64,000 nt of DNA, taken from positions 1 to 64,000 of the forward strand of contig NZ_QVLR01000092.1 in assembly GCF_014822185.1 (NCBI RefSeq), given 5' to 3'. The position numbers and the translations under genes were made by a program. Of the stretch, positions 51,233-61,280 are shown one piece after another. A model generated the notes under the pieces. The model worked only from the letters and a program-made list of their open reading frames with translations, was not told the DNA's origin and did no database searches. Within the stretch, counting starts at the first letter, position 1, and the number at the start of each line of letters is the position of its first letter. The stretch comes from Azoarcus sp. Aa7. Lineage in GTDB: Bacteria; Pseudomonadota; Gammaproteobacteria; Burkholderiales; Rhodocyclaceae.

Positions 51233-53927
51233 CGGGCGGCTCCTGCAGCATCAGGCGCACGGCGAGGATTCCGGGTTCCTCCGAAGCCTTGACGGTGAAG
51301 CCGAACACCTTCAGCAGCTTCAGCATCGGTTCGTTTTCGGCCATGACTTCGCCTGCCAGCACCTGCAGACCGCGTTCGCGCCCGTAGCGGATCACCTTTT
51401 TCAGCAGCGTCGACCCGATGCCGTGGCCCTTCATGTCGGAGCGCACGAGAATGGAAAATTCCGCCGTGTGATTGTCGGGGTCGGCCACGGCACGCACCAC
51501 GCCCAGGGTCTCCGGACGGCCGGAACCGTCCCGTCCGCTGGCGATGAAAGCCATTTCGCGGTCGTAGTCGATCTGCGTCAGGCGCGCCATTTCGCTGCGC
51601 GGCAAGGTCCCGATGTAGTGGAAGAAACGGAACAGGATGTCTTCCGGCGTCACGCGCGATAGGAATTCGTAATGCGTGACTTCGTCTTCGGGACGGATGG
51701 GGCGCAGCACGATCTGACGTCCGTCGCGCAGCGTGGCCGGTTCGGCGAGGTCTTCGGGGTAGGGGCGGATCGACAGTCGCTGGGGATTCGGCGGGGCCGT
51801 CGAAATCTGGATATGCGCATCGACCGCGAGGATCCCCTGTTCATCGACGAACATCGGGTTGATATCGAGTTCCTCGATCTCGGGGATGTCGACGATCAGC
51901 TGCGAAATCCGCGTCAGCATCTGGGCGACGCCGTCGCGATTGGCTGCCGGGTGATTGTGGTAGGCGTCGAGCAGGCCCGCGGCGCGGCTGCGGTTGATGA
52001 GGTCGTGTGCGAGCGGCAGGTTGAGCGGAGGCAGGCCGATGGCGAGGTTGCGGTATACCTCCAGTCCCCGTCCGCCCTCGCCGAAAACGATCATCGGCCC
52101 GAACAGCGGGTCCGTGACCACGCCGACGATCAGTTGCCGGGCATGGGCGCGCGTTTCCATCGGCTGCACGGCGAAACCGCTGATCCTGAGGTCCGGCCGC
52201 GAAGCTGCAACGCGCACGAGCATGGCCTGGGCGGCCGACTCGGCGGCCTCCGGGGTTTCGAGATCGAGCGCGACGCCGCCCACTTCCCACTTGCGGCGGA
52301 TGTCACGGGACATGACCGTGACCGAGACGGGCATGCCCAGCTCGGTGGCGATCGCGGAGACGTCCTGCGGCGTCGCCGCCAGATGGGTCTGCACGACCGG
52401 GATCTCGTACGCCGCCAGGATGTGCTTGGCTTCGGGTTCGGTCAGGCGCGTGCGGCCTTCGGCGATGGCCTTGCGTACCACGCTGCGTGCGCCCTCGACG
52501 TCGGGACGGAAGTTCTCCGAGGTTGAGGGCGGCGCCTGCATCAGCACTTCGCGGGTGTGCCGATGATTGACCATGTGCAGGAACGCGCGCGTGGCGTTTT
52601 CCGGCGTGTCGAAGGTGGCGATGCCCGAATCCGCGAACAGCTTGCGTTCGGCTGCAGCGGTCTCGTCGCCGATCCAGCACGTCAGGAGATTGCCGCCGAC
52701 GCTGCGGATGGTCTTGATCGCCGATTCGGCGATCTCCATGCTGGGGGTGAGGGCGTTGGGCGTGTGGATCACCAGGATCGCGTCGCCATCCTGCTCCTCG
52801 CACAGGATCTTCAGCACGTCTTCGTAGCGCTTGGGCGGCGCGTCGACGCGGATCGCGATGGGGTTGCGGCCGTTCCAGTCCGGCGGCAACAGGCGGCGCA
52901 GGCGAGTGAGTGTGTTGGGGTAGAGATCCGGCAGCGCGTAGCCGCCGAGGTGCAGGCTGTCCTCGGCCATGATGCCGGCGCCGCCGCCATTGCTGACGAC
53001 GATGAGGCGGTCGCCGTGGATCGGGCGCGAACGCACGACGGTCTCGACGGCGCCGAACAGCTCGTTGAGGTGGTCGACGCGCAGGATGCCGGCGCGGCGC
53101 AACACGGCGTCGGCGACGTCGTCGCTGCCGATGAGGCCGGGGCTGTCGAGGAACAACGGGTCGCCGATGCCCGACATGGCGCGCTGCGCGCGTCCGGCCT
53201 TGATCGCCACCACCGGCTTGTTGCGGGCCGCGGCGCGTGCGGCCGCCATGAAGCTGCGGCGTTCGCGGATCGATTCGATGTACAGCAGGATCGCGCGCGT
53301 GCCGGGATCGCTGCCGAGGAAGTCGAGCACTTCGCCGAAGCCGATGTCCAGCGCCTCGCCGAGCGACACGAAGTGCGAGAAGCCGATCTTCTTCGGCAGC
53401 GCCCAGTCGAGCACCATCGTGCCGACGGCGTCGGACTGCGAGACGAAGCCGATGTTGCCCGACAGCCCGCCGACCTGCGAGAAGGTTGCGTTGAGACCCG
53501 CCTGCGGCACCATCACGCCGAGCGTGCTGCCCCCTAGGATGCGGATGCCGTGACGGCGGGCGATCTCGAGGATCGCCACGTCGAGCGGCCGTCCGTCCGT
53601 TCCCAACGTGGTGCCGAGCTGGCTCGCCATGACCATGGCCGCGCGCGTGCCGCGTTCGCCGAGCTGGTCGAGGATGCCCGGGATGGCAGACGGCGGGGTG
53701 CAGATGATGGCGAGGTCCGGCGTGCGCGGCAGGGCTGCGACGTTCGGGTAGGTCAGCACTCCGGCGACGGCGTCGCGCTTGGGATTCACCGGCATGATCG
53801 CACCGCCGAATCCGCCGGCCAGCAGGTTGCGCATGACGACGCTGCCGATGCGGCGGGGCCGGGCGCTGGCGCCGATCACGGCGATCGACTGCGGATTGAA
53901 GAGGCTCTGCAGGTATCGGAAGCTCAT
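51222..53927 (-). CDS. Pat-type protein lysine acetyltransferase (acyl-CoA-synthetase-like plus GNAT domain)
   Basis: The 901-residue fusion has an NDP-forming acyl-CoA synthetase-like part (CoA-binding [16 protein letters not shown], ligase-CoA domain, ATP-grasp at about residues 490-700) and a C-terminal GNAT domain (about 735-895, [20 protein letters not shown]). This is the Pat/PatZ (YfiQ) layout, which acetylates and silences acyl-CoA synthetases. The region where active NDP-forming synthetases carry the phosphorylated His (SHTGALAG-like) reads [17 protein letters not shown], without His, as expected for an acetyltransferase rather than a synthetase. AliA would be a plausible target. It lies 30 bp after ovoA. 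Confidence 0.88.
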   Translation of the reverse strand: MSFRYLQSLFNPQSIAVIGASARPRRIGSVVMRNLLAGGFGGAIMPVNPKRDAVAGVLTYPNVAALPRTPDLAIICTPPSAIPGILDQLGERGTRAAMVMASQLGTTLGTDGRPLDVAILEIARRHGIRILGGSTLGVMVPQAGLNATFSQVGGLSGNIGFVSQSDAVGTMVLDWALPKKIGFSHFVSLGEALDIGFGEVLDFLGSDPGTRAILLYIESIRERRSFMAAARAAARNKPVVAIKAGRAQRAMSGIGDPLFLDSPGLIGSDDVADAVLRRAGILRVDHLNELFGAVETVVRSRPIHGDRLIVVSNGGGAGIMAEDSLHLGGYALPDLYPNTLTRLRRLLPPDWNGRNPIAIRVDAPPKRYEDVLKILCEEQDGDAILVIHTPNALTPSMEIAESAIKTIRSVGGNLLTCWIGDETAAAERKLFADSGIATFDTPENATRAFLHMVNHRHTREVLMQAPPSTSENFRPDVEGARSVVRKAIAEGRTRLTEPEAKHILAAYEIPVVQTHLAATPQDVSAIATELGMPVSVTVMSRDIRRKWEVGGVALDLETPEAAESAAQAMLVRVAASRPDLRISGFAVQPMETRAHARQLIVGVVTDPLFGPMIVFGEGGRGLEVYRNLAIGLPPLNLPLAHDLINRSRAAGLLDAYHNHPAANRDGVAQMLTRISQLIVDIPEIEELDINPMFVDEQGILAVDAHIQISTAPPNPQRLSIRPYPEDLAEPATLRDGRQIVLRPIRPEDEVTHYEFLSRVTPEDILFRFFHYIGTLPRSEMARLTQIDYDREMAFIASGRDGSGRPETLGVVRAVADPDNHTAEFSILVRSDMKGHGIGSTLLKKVIRYGRERGLQVLAGEVMAENEPMLKLLKVFGFTVKASEEPGILAVRLMLQEPPVRT

Positions 53928-53957
53928 GGTCTGGGTGGTCGGGGTTGTCGGTAGCGG

Positions 53958-56339
53958 TCAGCGTACGCGCTGCCAGAGCATCGCATGCGTCACGATGTAC
54001 TGGTACTTGCGCGCGTGTTCGCGGATCACAAGGGGCATTTCGGCTTCGCGCCGGAGCTCGAAGCCGTCGGTGCCGAGCAGGGCCTTCAGGGTGTCGGCGC
54101 TGCGCACGGCGTGTTCGCCGTCCATGTAGCCGCCCAGCCAGGCGCCGCGCGGCGTGAACTGTTCGAGCCAGGTGTAGGGCGACAGGATGGCGACGACGCC
54201 GCCGGTGCGCACCAGCCCGCGCGGCCCGCCGAGTCGCCCGAGCAGCGACTTCGGGCTCGGGAGGCGGCACAGCAGGTTGGCGAGCAGCACGGCATCGTAG
54301 TCCGTGAGTTCGGCGGGGAGCGAGCACGCGTCGGCCTGACGGAAGGCGACGCGGCTGCGCTCGATGGCCGGATCGACGCGCGCCTGCAGCGGGTGGCCGA
54401 GTTCGCCTTCGTCGCAGCAGGTGTATTCGAGCACGCCGTTCTCGCGCAGCGTGTGGGCCGCGTCGATGAAGGCGCGGCTCAGGTCTATGCCGAGCACTTC
54501 GCCGAATGTGCGAGCGAGTTCGAAGCTCGCGCCGCCGACCGCGCAGCCAACGTCGAGCGCCCGGCCTGCCGTGATGCCGAGTTCGCGTGCGCCGTCCATC
54601 AGCCAGCGTGCCGAGCGCAGCGGGAACTGGCAGGCGTCGCGCGGTCCCGACTCGTGCGGCATCTGCTCCTGCGGGCTGCCGTAGTGCAGCAGCAGGTACT
54701 CGTTGGTGATCACGGCGCTCTCGTAGGCCCTGCCCGGCGCGCCCTCGGCATCCAGACGCACGGCGCCGCCGTCGTGGGCGGCCTGCACGACGCGGAATCC
54801 CGCGTGCTGGAAGAAGTGCGGGCGGAAATGGAAGCGCGACCACACGCTCGCCTCGTCACCCGTCGAGATCCACGAGCCGCCGAGGATCATCTGGTGCTCG
54901 CCGTCGTAGCACGGGCTGCTGAAATCGTCGTAGTAGGGGTGAACCTCGGCGCCGGGCAGCGGGTTGAACTGGTCCCCCAGCCATTGCCACACGTTGCCGA
55001 AGACGTCGTGGAAGCCTTTCGCGGTCGGCTTTCCCCCAGTGACGGGGGTCGAGGAGCCGCAGCCAAGGTTGAGGTTGAGGCCGTGTTCGCGCATCAGGGT
55101 CGCGCCGCTCGCAGCCATGACCGGGTCGTCGGCGACGGTGCCGACGAAGTCGCGCAATGCGTTGTGCTCCGCCTCGCTCGGCAGGCGGCAGGGCAGGCCC
55201 TGTCGGGCGCTCAGCCACGCGCAATAGGCGCTCGCCTCGTGCCAGTTGACCTCGGCAGGCCAGTCCCAGCGCATGTCGATTTCCTCGAACAGCGTGCGCA
55301 GGCGGAAGCGGTGGGACCCGGCGGGACCGTCGGGCACCCAGAACGTGGGCCACTTGATGTTGCGGTAGGTGCGCCACGACCAGCCGGTCTCGGACCACCA
55401 TTCGCGCTCGCGGTAGCCGCCGTCGGCGACGAACTGCCAGAACTCGCCGTTGCTTACGAGGCTACGGGCTGCGCGGAAGGGTTGCACGTCTACGCCGCGG
55501 CTGCCGTATTCGTTGTCCCAGCCGTAGGAGGGCCAGCCGGCGGGTTTGCCAAGTTGCAGCCGCGCGGCACCGACGGGCAGGAGTTCCATTTCCGGATAGT
55601 CGCGTCCGCGAACCGGTGGAAAGGCGGCAGGGCTTGCCGCCGAGGGATGCAGCGGCGCCCATCCCGCGGGCCGGCGCACGAGCCGCAGCGGCAGCTCGTG
55701 GATCAGCACGGACGAGGTTTCGAGATGGATGCGTTCGTGCTCGAAGCCCATGAACAGCGCCCATAGCGGATCTTCCGGCGTGATCGGCGGGTGGCCGTCG
55801 GCGAGGCCCGGATGATCGTCGATGACGCGCCGAACCAACTCGTACACCGCCTTGCGGTAGGCGTGGGCGTCGTCGAACGCAGGCCAGCGCATCGCGTTCT
55901 TGGACATGTCGTCCCAGCGCATCTCGTCGACGCCGGTTTCGAAGATGCGCTCGAACCAGGGGTTGAGCGGCGCCGGAATCAGTCCGGCCACGCGCAGCTT
56001 GTTGACGTAGAGCGCCGGCGGGTGGCAGTAGTAGAACACCATCGGATGCCGCAGATGGTGGTACGGGGGGCGGTAGAAGGCCTCTTCGCCGATCAGCCCG
56101 GAGAACAGCAGTTCGGTGAGCGTCCAGCCGTTGTCGAAATACGCGCGGACCTCGTCGCGCGTGCAGGTCGCGAGGTTCGGCTGCGGCAGCGAGGTGAGCA
56201 TGCCGTCCGCCGTCCAGCCCGGGCAGCGCTCGGGCGGAAGGGCGGTCCACCAGTCCGGGGGCCGCACGGGGCCGAGGCGTTCGTCGAAACGTCCCTCGAG
56301 ATTCTGTCGCCAGCTTTCGTCGGTCAGGTCGTCTGTCAT
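53958..56339 (-). CDS. ovoA: 5-histidylcysteine sulfoxide synthase / methyltransferase (OvoA)
   Basis: The 793-residue protein has three parts: an N-terminal DinB-like region, a formylglycine-enzyme-like sulfoxide synthase domain with YCAWLSARQGLPCRLPSEAE and GNVWQWLGDQFNPLPGAE, and a C-terminal SAM methyltransferase (LDVGCAVGGASFELAR). The iron ligands are visible as the HX3HXE motif H201-H205-E207 (FEHERIHLE) and an upstream His cluster (HHLRH, residues 94-98). OvoA joins cysteine to histidine as a sulfoxide and later N-methylates the 5-thiohistidine to ovothiol A, a redox thiol. ATG 56339 is chosen for family length; ATG 56369 is possible. It precedes the Pat-like gene. Confidence 0.9.
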   Translation of the reverse strand: MTDDLTDESWRQNLEGRFDERLGPVRPPDWWTALPPERCPGWTADGMLTSLPQPNLATCTRDEVRAYFDNGWTLTELLFSGLIGEEAFYRPPYHHLRHPMVFYYCHPPALYVNKLRVAGLIPAPLNPWFERIFETGVDEMRWDDMSKNAMRWPAFDDAHAYRKAVYELVRRVIDDHPGLADGHPPITPEDPLWALFMGFEHERIHLETSSVLIHELPLRLVRRPAGWAPLHPSAASPAAFPPVRGRDYPEMELLPVGAARLQLGKPAGWPSYGWDNEYGSRGVDVQPFRAARSLVSNGEFWQFVADGGYREREWWSETGWSWRTYRNIKWPTFWVPDGPAGSHRFRLRTLFEEIDMRWDWPAEVNWHEASAYCAWLSARQGLPCRLPSEAEHNALRDFVGTVADDPVMAASGATLMREHGLNLNLGCGSSTPVTGGKPTAKGFHDVFGNVWQWLGDQFNPLPGAEVHPYYDDFSSPCYDGEHQMILGGSWISTGDEASVWSRFHFRPHFFQHAGFRVVQAAHDGGAVRLDAEGAPGRAYESAVITNEYLLLHYGSPQEQMPHESGPRDACQFPLRSARWLMDGARELGITAGRALDVGCAVGGASFELARTFGEVLGIDLSRAFIDAAHTLRENGVLEYTCCDEGELGHPLQARVDPAIERSRVAFRQADACSLPAELTDYDAVLLANLLCRLPSPKSLLGRLGGPRGLVRTGGVVAILSPYTWLEQFTPRGAWLGGYMDGEHAVRSADTLKALLGTDGFELRREAEMPLVIREHARKYQYIVTHAMLWQRVR

Positions 56340-56565
56340 CGCGGATCGCCCTTGGTACGCATTCGCCATTGTGTCGAAGCCCCGCAGAGCCTCATCCGTT
56401 GAGGATACCCCCGGAGCAGGCCACACGCCAACGACTGCCGCCGTCAGCGGGAACCTCGTGCCCACGCGGCCGAGGCGAGGCGCGGGCGTCGGACGTGATC
56501 TAAAGTGAAGTCACCAATTGCCGTGCCCATGCACGGCGTACGGACACCAGGTCGAGGAGGCAGTA

Positions 56566-57297
56566 ATGGAACAGCGGAAACTTGCACTGATCGTCGGCGC
56601 GGGGCCGGGGCTCGGACGCTCGCTCGCGCGCCGTTTCGGCGCTGCAGAGATGAATGTCGCGCTTGCAGCGCGCAACCTCGAGCGGCTGGAGAACCTCAGC
56701 GTGGAATGCGCCGGCATCGGTCGCGGCGCCCATGCCTACCGCTGCGATGCCGGGCGCGAAGATGATGTCCAGGCGCTGTTCCGGGCGGTACGCGGCGACT
56801 ACGGATGCCCGGATGTCGTGGTGTACAACGCGGGGGCTTTCGTTGCGCGCGGCATCGTCGAGACCAGCGCGGAAGAGTTCGAACGCTGCTGGCGCGCAGG
56901 CTGCCTGGGCGGCTTCCTCGTCGGGCGTGAGGCGGCACGGGCGATGCTCGAACGCGTCGGACAAGGCGGACCCGGCGGGACCATCCTGTTTACCGGAGCC
57001 ACCGCCAGCCTGCGCGGGAGCGCCGGTTTCCACAACCTCGCGGTCGGCAAGTTCGGCCTGCGTGCGCTGGCCCAGAGCATGGCACGCGAACTGCAGCCCA
57101 AGGGCATCCACGTAGCGCACGTCGTGATCGACGGCCGGATCCGGCCATCGAATGTCGTCGAACATACCGACGCCAACGACGGCGACGCGCTGCTCGAACC
57201 GGACGCGATCGCCGAGGCCTATTACCAGCTGTACCGGCAGCCGCGCAGCGCTTGGACGCAGGAGCTGGACCTGCGTCCGTGGGTGGAGCGATTCTGA
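56566..57297 (+). CDS. Atypical short-chain dehydrogenase/reductase
   Basis: The 243-residue protein has an SDR cofactor loop in variant form (IVGAGPGLGRSLARRF), YNAG in place of NNAG, and a C-terminal part (MARELQPKGIHVAHVVIDG) like a small clade of SDRs. The catalytic YxxxK is broken: Lys162 is present but residue 158 is Leu, and Ser of the triad is also unclear (FTGATASLRG). It may have lost normal redox activity or use a different mechanism. The function is unknown. GAGGAGG precedes ATG 56566. The gap 57298-57699 to the next gene has an AT-rich stretch at about 57460-57530, probably a promoter, and nothing else that I can name. Confidence 0.85.
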   Translation: MEQRKLALIVGAGPGLGRSLARRFGAAEMNVALAARNLERLENLSVECAGIGRGAHAYRCDAGREDDVQALFRAVRGDYGCPDVVVYNAGAFVARGIVETSAEEFERCWRAGCLGGFLVGREAARAMLERVGQGGPGGTILFTGATASLRGSAGFHNLAVGKFGLRALAQSMARELQPKGIHVAHVVIDGRIRPSNVVEHTDANDGDALLEPDAIAEAYYQLYRQPRSAWTQELDLRPWVERF

Positions 57298-57699
57298 GCG
57301 TTCAGACGACGGCCGCGCTGTCCAGCGGCGGGGGGCCCGTGCAGCCTTCGCCGCCGCCGGGGCAGACGCGGTCGGTGCGGGGCTGTGAGCGTGGCGAAAG
57401 GGGGCGGCGAGGCGCTTCCGGGGCGCCTTGCAACTTGTCCGACGGTGTGTGAAGATTCGCCCCTTGTCATCTCTCGATGACTTTGTAACTGCATGTTTTG
57501 TAATGAAAAATATGCAGAATTGCGAGATTTCCGGGATGCCCCGGAATCTCCGTGCTCCCCGTGCAGGAAGGTCTTCTTCGCCGGTTGCGATCCTCTCCTG
57601 TCCCGCGGGCAGCGCGAGCACCGCTTCGCACGGGGCTTCCGACTGCCGTCGTTCGTTCCGGGAATCGTTTGCCCGGGTGCAGGAAAGCTTGATGTGCTG

Positions 57700-58743
57700 A
57701 TGAGTCTGGTTCGCGGTTTGTCCCTGGCGTACATGCCGACGACGTCTGTCCGGCAGTGCCCGCAACAGTGGTGGGATGATGTGCTCGGTGTCGCGATCCT
57801 CGGTGACGGGGAAGCGGGCTTCGTGCCGTCCGGCGTTCCGCTCGCCCGCGTTGCGACCCCCGTGCTTGCCGGTCCGCAGTCAGTGTGCGAGGTGTGGCGC
57901 GGCGGGCGGCCGGTGAGGGCGGGCACGCGCGGACGGGTCCGTTATCGCTGCACGGAGAGCATGCTGTTCGGGGCCATCGGGCTCGACGAGCGCGCCATGC
58001 CTGGGGGAACGGGCGGTGTCTCGGCGCTGCAGCGGGCGACCGGGGAGGCGTACCGGGAGGTGTTCGCGCTGCTCGACGAGGCCGGATATCCGGCGCTCTT
58101 TCGTGCCTGGAACTACTTCCCCGCGATCAACGCCGTGGCAGACGGCAGCGAGCGCTACTGGCAGTTCAACGCCGGTCGCCAGGAGGCGTTCGGCGCCGGC
58201 GGCCGCCGTACGACCGGCCGTGTGCCGGCCGCATGTGCCCTCGGCTCGGCGCACGGGCCGTTCACGCTGTATTTCATCGCACTGCGCGAAGCGCCGCTGG
58301 CCATCGAGAATCCGCGCCAGGTCTGCGCGTATCATTACCCCGAGCAGTACGGCCCCCGCAGTCCCACCTTCGCACGCGCAAGCCTGGCGCTGTCGCAGAC
58401 GCCGCCGGTGCTGTTCGTGTCGGGCACGGCGAGCATCGTCGGACACGAGACCTTGCATCCGGGCGACGTCGTCGCGCAGACGGCGGAGTCCTTCCGCAAC
58501 ATTGCGGCGGTACTTGCGGAGGCGCGGCGGGCGGCTCCGGCGGGTGGCGGGCTCGATCCGCGGGATCTCGCCTACAAGGTTTATGTGCGCGATCCGGGCG
58601 ATCTCGACGCCGTGCGGGCGTGCTTTCGCGAGCACGTCGGCGATGCGGTGCCGGTCGTGTACGTGCAGGCCGATGTGTGCCGCGACGACCTGCTGGTGGA
58701 GATCGAGGCCTCGGGCGGGCACGCGATGGAGGATGGCCGATGA
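57700..58743 (+). CDS. XanB2/FkbO/Hyg5-type chorismatase
   Basis: The 347-residue protein resembles chorismatases once labelled pteridine-dependent dioxygenases: RVRYRCTESMLFGAI, RAWNYFPAINAVADGSERYWQFNAGR and LFVSGTASIVGHETLHPGD, with a Rid-like fold in the last 130 residues. XanB2 splits chorismate to 3- and 4-hydroxybenzoate, which prime xanthomonadin-type aryl polyenes. Placement before an acyltransferase and a glycosyltransferase and opposite fatty-acid-synthase-like genes fits that role. ATG 57700 has AGGAAAG upstream. The frame is open 69 codons further up, to ATG 57493, but that part looks non-coding. Confidence 0.85.
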   Translation: MSLVRGLSLAYMPTTSVRQCPQQWWDDVLGVAILGDGEAGFVPSGVPLARVATPVLAGPQSVCEVWRGGRPVRAGTRGRVRYRCTESMLFGAIGLDERAMPGGTGGVSALQRATGEAYREVFALLDEAGYPALFRAWNYFPAINAVADGSERYWQFNAGRQEAFGAGGRRTTGRVPAACALGSAHGPFTLYFIALREAPLAIENPRQVCAYHYPEQYGPRSPTFARASLALSQTPPVLFVSGTASIVGHETLHPGDVVAQTAESFRNIAAVLAEARRAAPAGGGLDPRDLAYKVYVRDPGDLDAVRACFREHVGDAVPVVYVQADVCRDDLLVEIEASGGHAMEDGR

Positions 58744-59606
58744 GGGCGGCTGATGCAGGGGCGGGGAGCGGGTTGCTGCGGCGCGGAGTGCTTGCCGTGC
58801 TGCTGGCGCCCGCGTTTGCTCCGGCCGCCGCACCGGCCGCGGAGAAACCGCTGTGGGAACTCGGCGCGGGCCTCACCGTGCTGCAGTTTCCCGCCTACCG
58901 CGGTTCGGACGAGGACCGGCTGTTCCTGCTCCCGGTACCCTATGTCGTTTATCGCGGCGAATTCCTGAAGGCGGACCGGCAGGGGATCCGCGGCACCTTC
59001 TTCGACAGCGACCGCGTCGAGCTGAGCCTCAGTCTCGGCGCTTCTCCGCCGGTCAGCAGCGATCGCGTGAAGGCGCGCGAGGGCATGCCCGACCTGAAGC
59101 CGACGGTCGAGATCGGCCCTTCGCTCGATGTGCGGCTGTGGCGTTCGGCGGACGAGCGCTTGCGATTGCGTACGCGGCTGCCGCTGCGTGCGGGCTTCAC
59201 GGTGGAAGGCAGCCCCGAGTCGACGGGCTGGCAGTTCACGCCGCAGCTCAACCTCGACTGGCGCGATCCCGCCGGGATGAATGGCTGGACGCTCGGCCTC
59301 GTCGCGGGGCCGGTGTATGGCGACCGGCGGCAGCATCGCTATTTCTACACGGTCGAGGCGAACGAGGCGACGCCGCTGCGCCCCGCGTACGACGCCCGCG
59401 GCGGCTACGGCGGAACGCAGGTGCTGGCGGCGCTGTGGAAGCGTTATCCGGGCTGGTGGATTGGCGGCTTCGTGCGCTACGACAGCCTTGCCGGTGCGGT
59501 GTTCGAGGACAGCCCGCTGGTGAAGCGCAAGGATTATGTCGCCGCGGGCTTCGCGGTGACCTGGGTGCTGGGCGAATCCACGCGTCGGGTCGATGCCGAT
59601 GAGTAG
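58740..59606 (+). CDS. MipA/OmpV-family outer-membrane protein
   Basis: The 288-residue protein has a signal peptide (LLRRGVLAVLLAPAFAPAAA) and a mature part of alternating beta-strands, from LWELGAGLTVLQFPAYRGSDE to the C-terminal strand DYVAAGFAVTWVLGES, typical of MipA/OmpV. Members of this family act as outer-membrane scaffolds or small-molecule channels. Its ATG overlaps the chorismatase stop (ATGA, 58740-58743), and the following acyltransferase starts within its end, so it is cotranscribed. It could help place or export the pigment at the outer membrane; this is inference. Confidence 0.85.
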   Translation: MRAADAGAGSGLLRRGVLAVLLAPAFAPAAAPAAEKPLWELGAGLTVLQFPAYRGSDEDRLFLLPVPYVVYRGEFLKADRQGIRGTFFDSDRVELSLSLGASPPVSSDRVKAREGMPDLKPTVEIGPSLDVRLWRSADERLRLRTRLPLRAGFTVEGSPESTGWQFTPQLNLDWRDPAGMNGWTLGLVAGPVYGDRRQHRYFYTVEANEATPLRPAYDARGGYGGTQVLAALWKRYPGWWIGGFVRYDSLAGAVFEDSPLVKRKDYVAAGFAVTWVLGESTRRVDADE

Positions 59607-60441
59607 TGGTGGGCCGATGCAGGGCGGGCCGATGCGGGGCGGGCCGGCGCGGCCGGGCCTGCTGCGGCGTCTGCACGAATACGTGCTGCTCTACCTCGGG
59701 CTGGGCTACCTCGGCACGATCTGCCTGCTGTGGACGCCGCTCGCGATGTTGCTGTATCCGGTGCTGCCGGCACGTGCCGGACGGCGGCTGGGGCGCTTCG
59801 TCATCAACCGGGGATTCAACGGCTACATCCGTTTCCTGGTCCTCATCGGCGCGTGCCGTTTCGACCTGTCCGCGCTGGACAAGCTGCGCGGGCAGGGACC
59901 GCTGATCCTCGCGCCCAACCACCCGAGCCTGCTGGACGCGGTGATGGTGATCTCGCGCCTGCCCGACGTCGCCTGCATCATGAAGGCGGGACTCATGGAC
60001 AACATTTTCCTCGGAGCCGGCGCGCGGCTCGCCCGCTACATCCGCAACGACTCGCCGCTGCGCATGGTGGGCAGCGCGACGAGCGATCTCTCTTCAGGCA
60101 GCTTCCTGCTGGTATTCCCCGAGGGCACGCGCACGACGCGCATGCCGGTCAACCCGCTGATGAGCAGCATCGGCCTGATTTCGCGGCGCGCCAGGGTGCC
60201 GGTGCAGACGATCTTCATCGAAACGGATTCGCCCTACCTGTGCAAGGGCTGGCCCCTGTTCCGCAAGCCGGAAATGCCTGTCGTGTATCGCGTGCGCCTC
60301 GGACGGCGCTTCGATCCGCCTTCGAGCGTGCAGCCTTTCATGGCCGAACTCGAGCGCTATTTCGTTGCCGAACTCGACGATGCAGTTCTACCGCGACCGC
60401 CGGAAAGCGACGATGGCACAATGTCGTCGTCTACGATCTGA
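59593..60441 (+). CDS. 1-acylglycerol-3-phosphate acyltransferase-like protein (PlsC family)
   Basis: The 282-residue membrane-bound acyltransferase has the catalytic block APNHPSLLDAV (NHxxxxD form) and the acceptor block VFPEGTRTTRMP, with a hydrophobic segment at about residues 30-55. In aryl-polyene clusters such enzymes attach the polyene chain to a lipid carrier. Two starts exist (59593 and 59599), both inside the end of the MipA gene; neither has a clear ribosome site, so translation is likely coupled. The N-terminus is Gly/Met-rich. Confidence 0.87.
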   Translation: MPMSSGGPMQGGPMRGGPARPGLLRRLHEYVLLYLGLGYLGTICLLWTPLAMLLYPVLPARAGRRLGRFVINRGFNGYIRFLVLIGACRFDLSALDKLRGQGPLILAPNHPSLLDAVMVISRLPDVACIMKAGLMDNIFLGAGARLARYIRNDSPLRMVGSATSDLSSGSFLLVFPEGTRTTRMPVNPLMSSIGLISRRARVPVQTIFIETDSPYLCKGWPLFRKPEMPVVYRVRLGRRFDPPSSVQPFMAELERYFVAELDDAVLPRPPESDDGTMSSSTI

Positions 60442-60461
60442 ACCCTGTTCCACATGCTGCC

Positions 60462-61280
60462 ATGACGTCCCATCAGGTCACCCTGCCGAAATCCGCGCCG
60501 CTGCCCAGTCCGGTGGAGGCGCCCACTGCCACGCACCTGGTGCTGATCCCGAGCTACAACCCGGGGCCGAAGGTGTTCGAGACGGTGCGCGCAGCGCGCC
60601 ACCAGTGGATGCCCGTGTGGGTCGTCGTCGATGGCAGCACGGACGGCACCACCGACGGGCTGCGCCGCGTGGCGGAGGAGGACCCGGGGCTGCGCGTGAT
60701 CGTGCTGCCGAAGAACTCGGGCAAGGGGGCGGCGGTGCTGCACGGCATCGAGCAGGCGGCGAAGCAGGGTTTCACGCATGTGCTGACGATGGACTCGGAC
60801 GGCCAGCATCCTGCCGAACTGATCCCCGATTTCATGGCGGCGTCAGCGGCACGGCCGGACACGATGGTGCTGGGCATGCCGGTCTTCGACGCCAGCGCCC
60901 CGGCGCTGCGCGTGCGCGGGCGCAAGGTGTCGAACTGGTGGGCGAACCTCGAGACGCTCTGGATGGGGATCGGCGATTCGCTGTTCGGCTTCCGCGTTTA
61001 CCCGATCGCACCGCTCGCCAAGGTGATGCACGGCCAGCGCTGGATGCGCCGCTTCGATTTCGATCCCGAGGCCGTGGTGCGCATGGCCTGGCTCGGGGTG
61101 CGCCCCGTGAACCTGCCGGCGCCGGTGAAGTACTTCCGCGCCGACGAAGGGGGCGTTTCGCACTTCAACTACGCGCGCGACAACCTGCTGCTGACGTGGA
61201 TGCACACGCGGCTGTTCTGCGGCTTCCTCGTGCGCCTGCCGATGCTGCTCGCGCGGCGCTTCAGATCATCCCGCCGTTGA
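60462..61280 (+). CDS. Family 2 glycosyltransferase
   Basis: The 272-residue protein has a GT-A fold: LVLIPSYNPGPKVFETV, VVVDGSTDGTTDGL, KNSGKGAAVLHGIEQA and the metal-binding TMDSDGQHPAEL (DSD). The C-terminal region holds the likely acceptor site (RFDFDPEAVVRMAWLGV). The fold and motifs resemble dolichol-phosphate-glucose-type enzymes. In this cluster it may add a sugar to the pigment lipid. It starts 20 bp after the acyltransferase and overlaps the ketoreductase gene tail-to-tail by 20 bp. Confidence 0.88.
   Translation: MTSHQVTLPKSAPLPSPVEAPTATHLVLIPSYNPGPKVFETVRAARHQWMPVWVVVDGSTDGTTDGLRRVAEEDPGLRVIVLPKNSGKGAAVLHGIEQAAKQGFTHVLTMDSDGQHPAELIPDFMAASAARPDTMVLGMPVFDASAPALRVRGRKVSNWWANLETLWMGIGDSLFGFRVYPIAPLAKVMHGQRWMRRFDFDPEAVVRMAWLGVRPVNLPAPVKYFRADEGGVSHFNYARDNLLLTWMHTRLFCGFLVRLPMLLARRFRSSRR

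Noticed and set aside
52303-54843. 846-codon open frame on the minus strand in another phase
   Set aside because: It overlaps the Pat-like and ovoA genes out of phase and consists mostly of Arg, Pro and His.
57493-57699. 69-codon in-frame extension of the chorismatase with a CSPC motif
   Set aside because: It has AT-rich, atypical codons at the start, no ribosome site, and is not needed for family length. It is more likely leader DNA.
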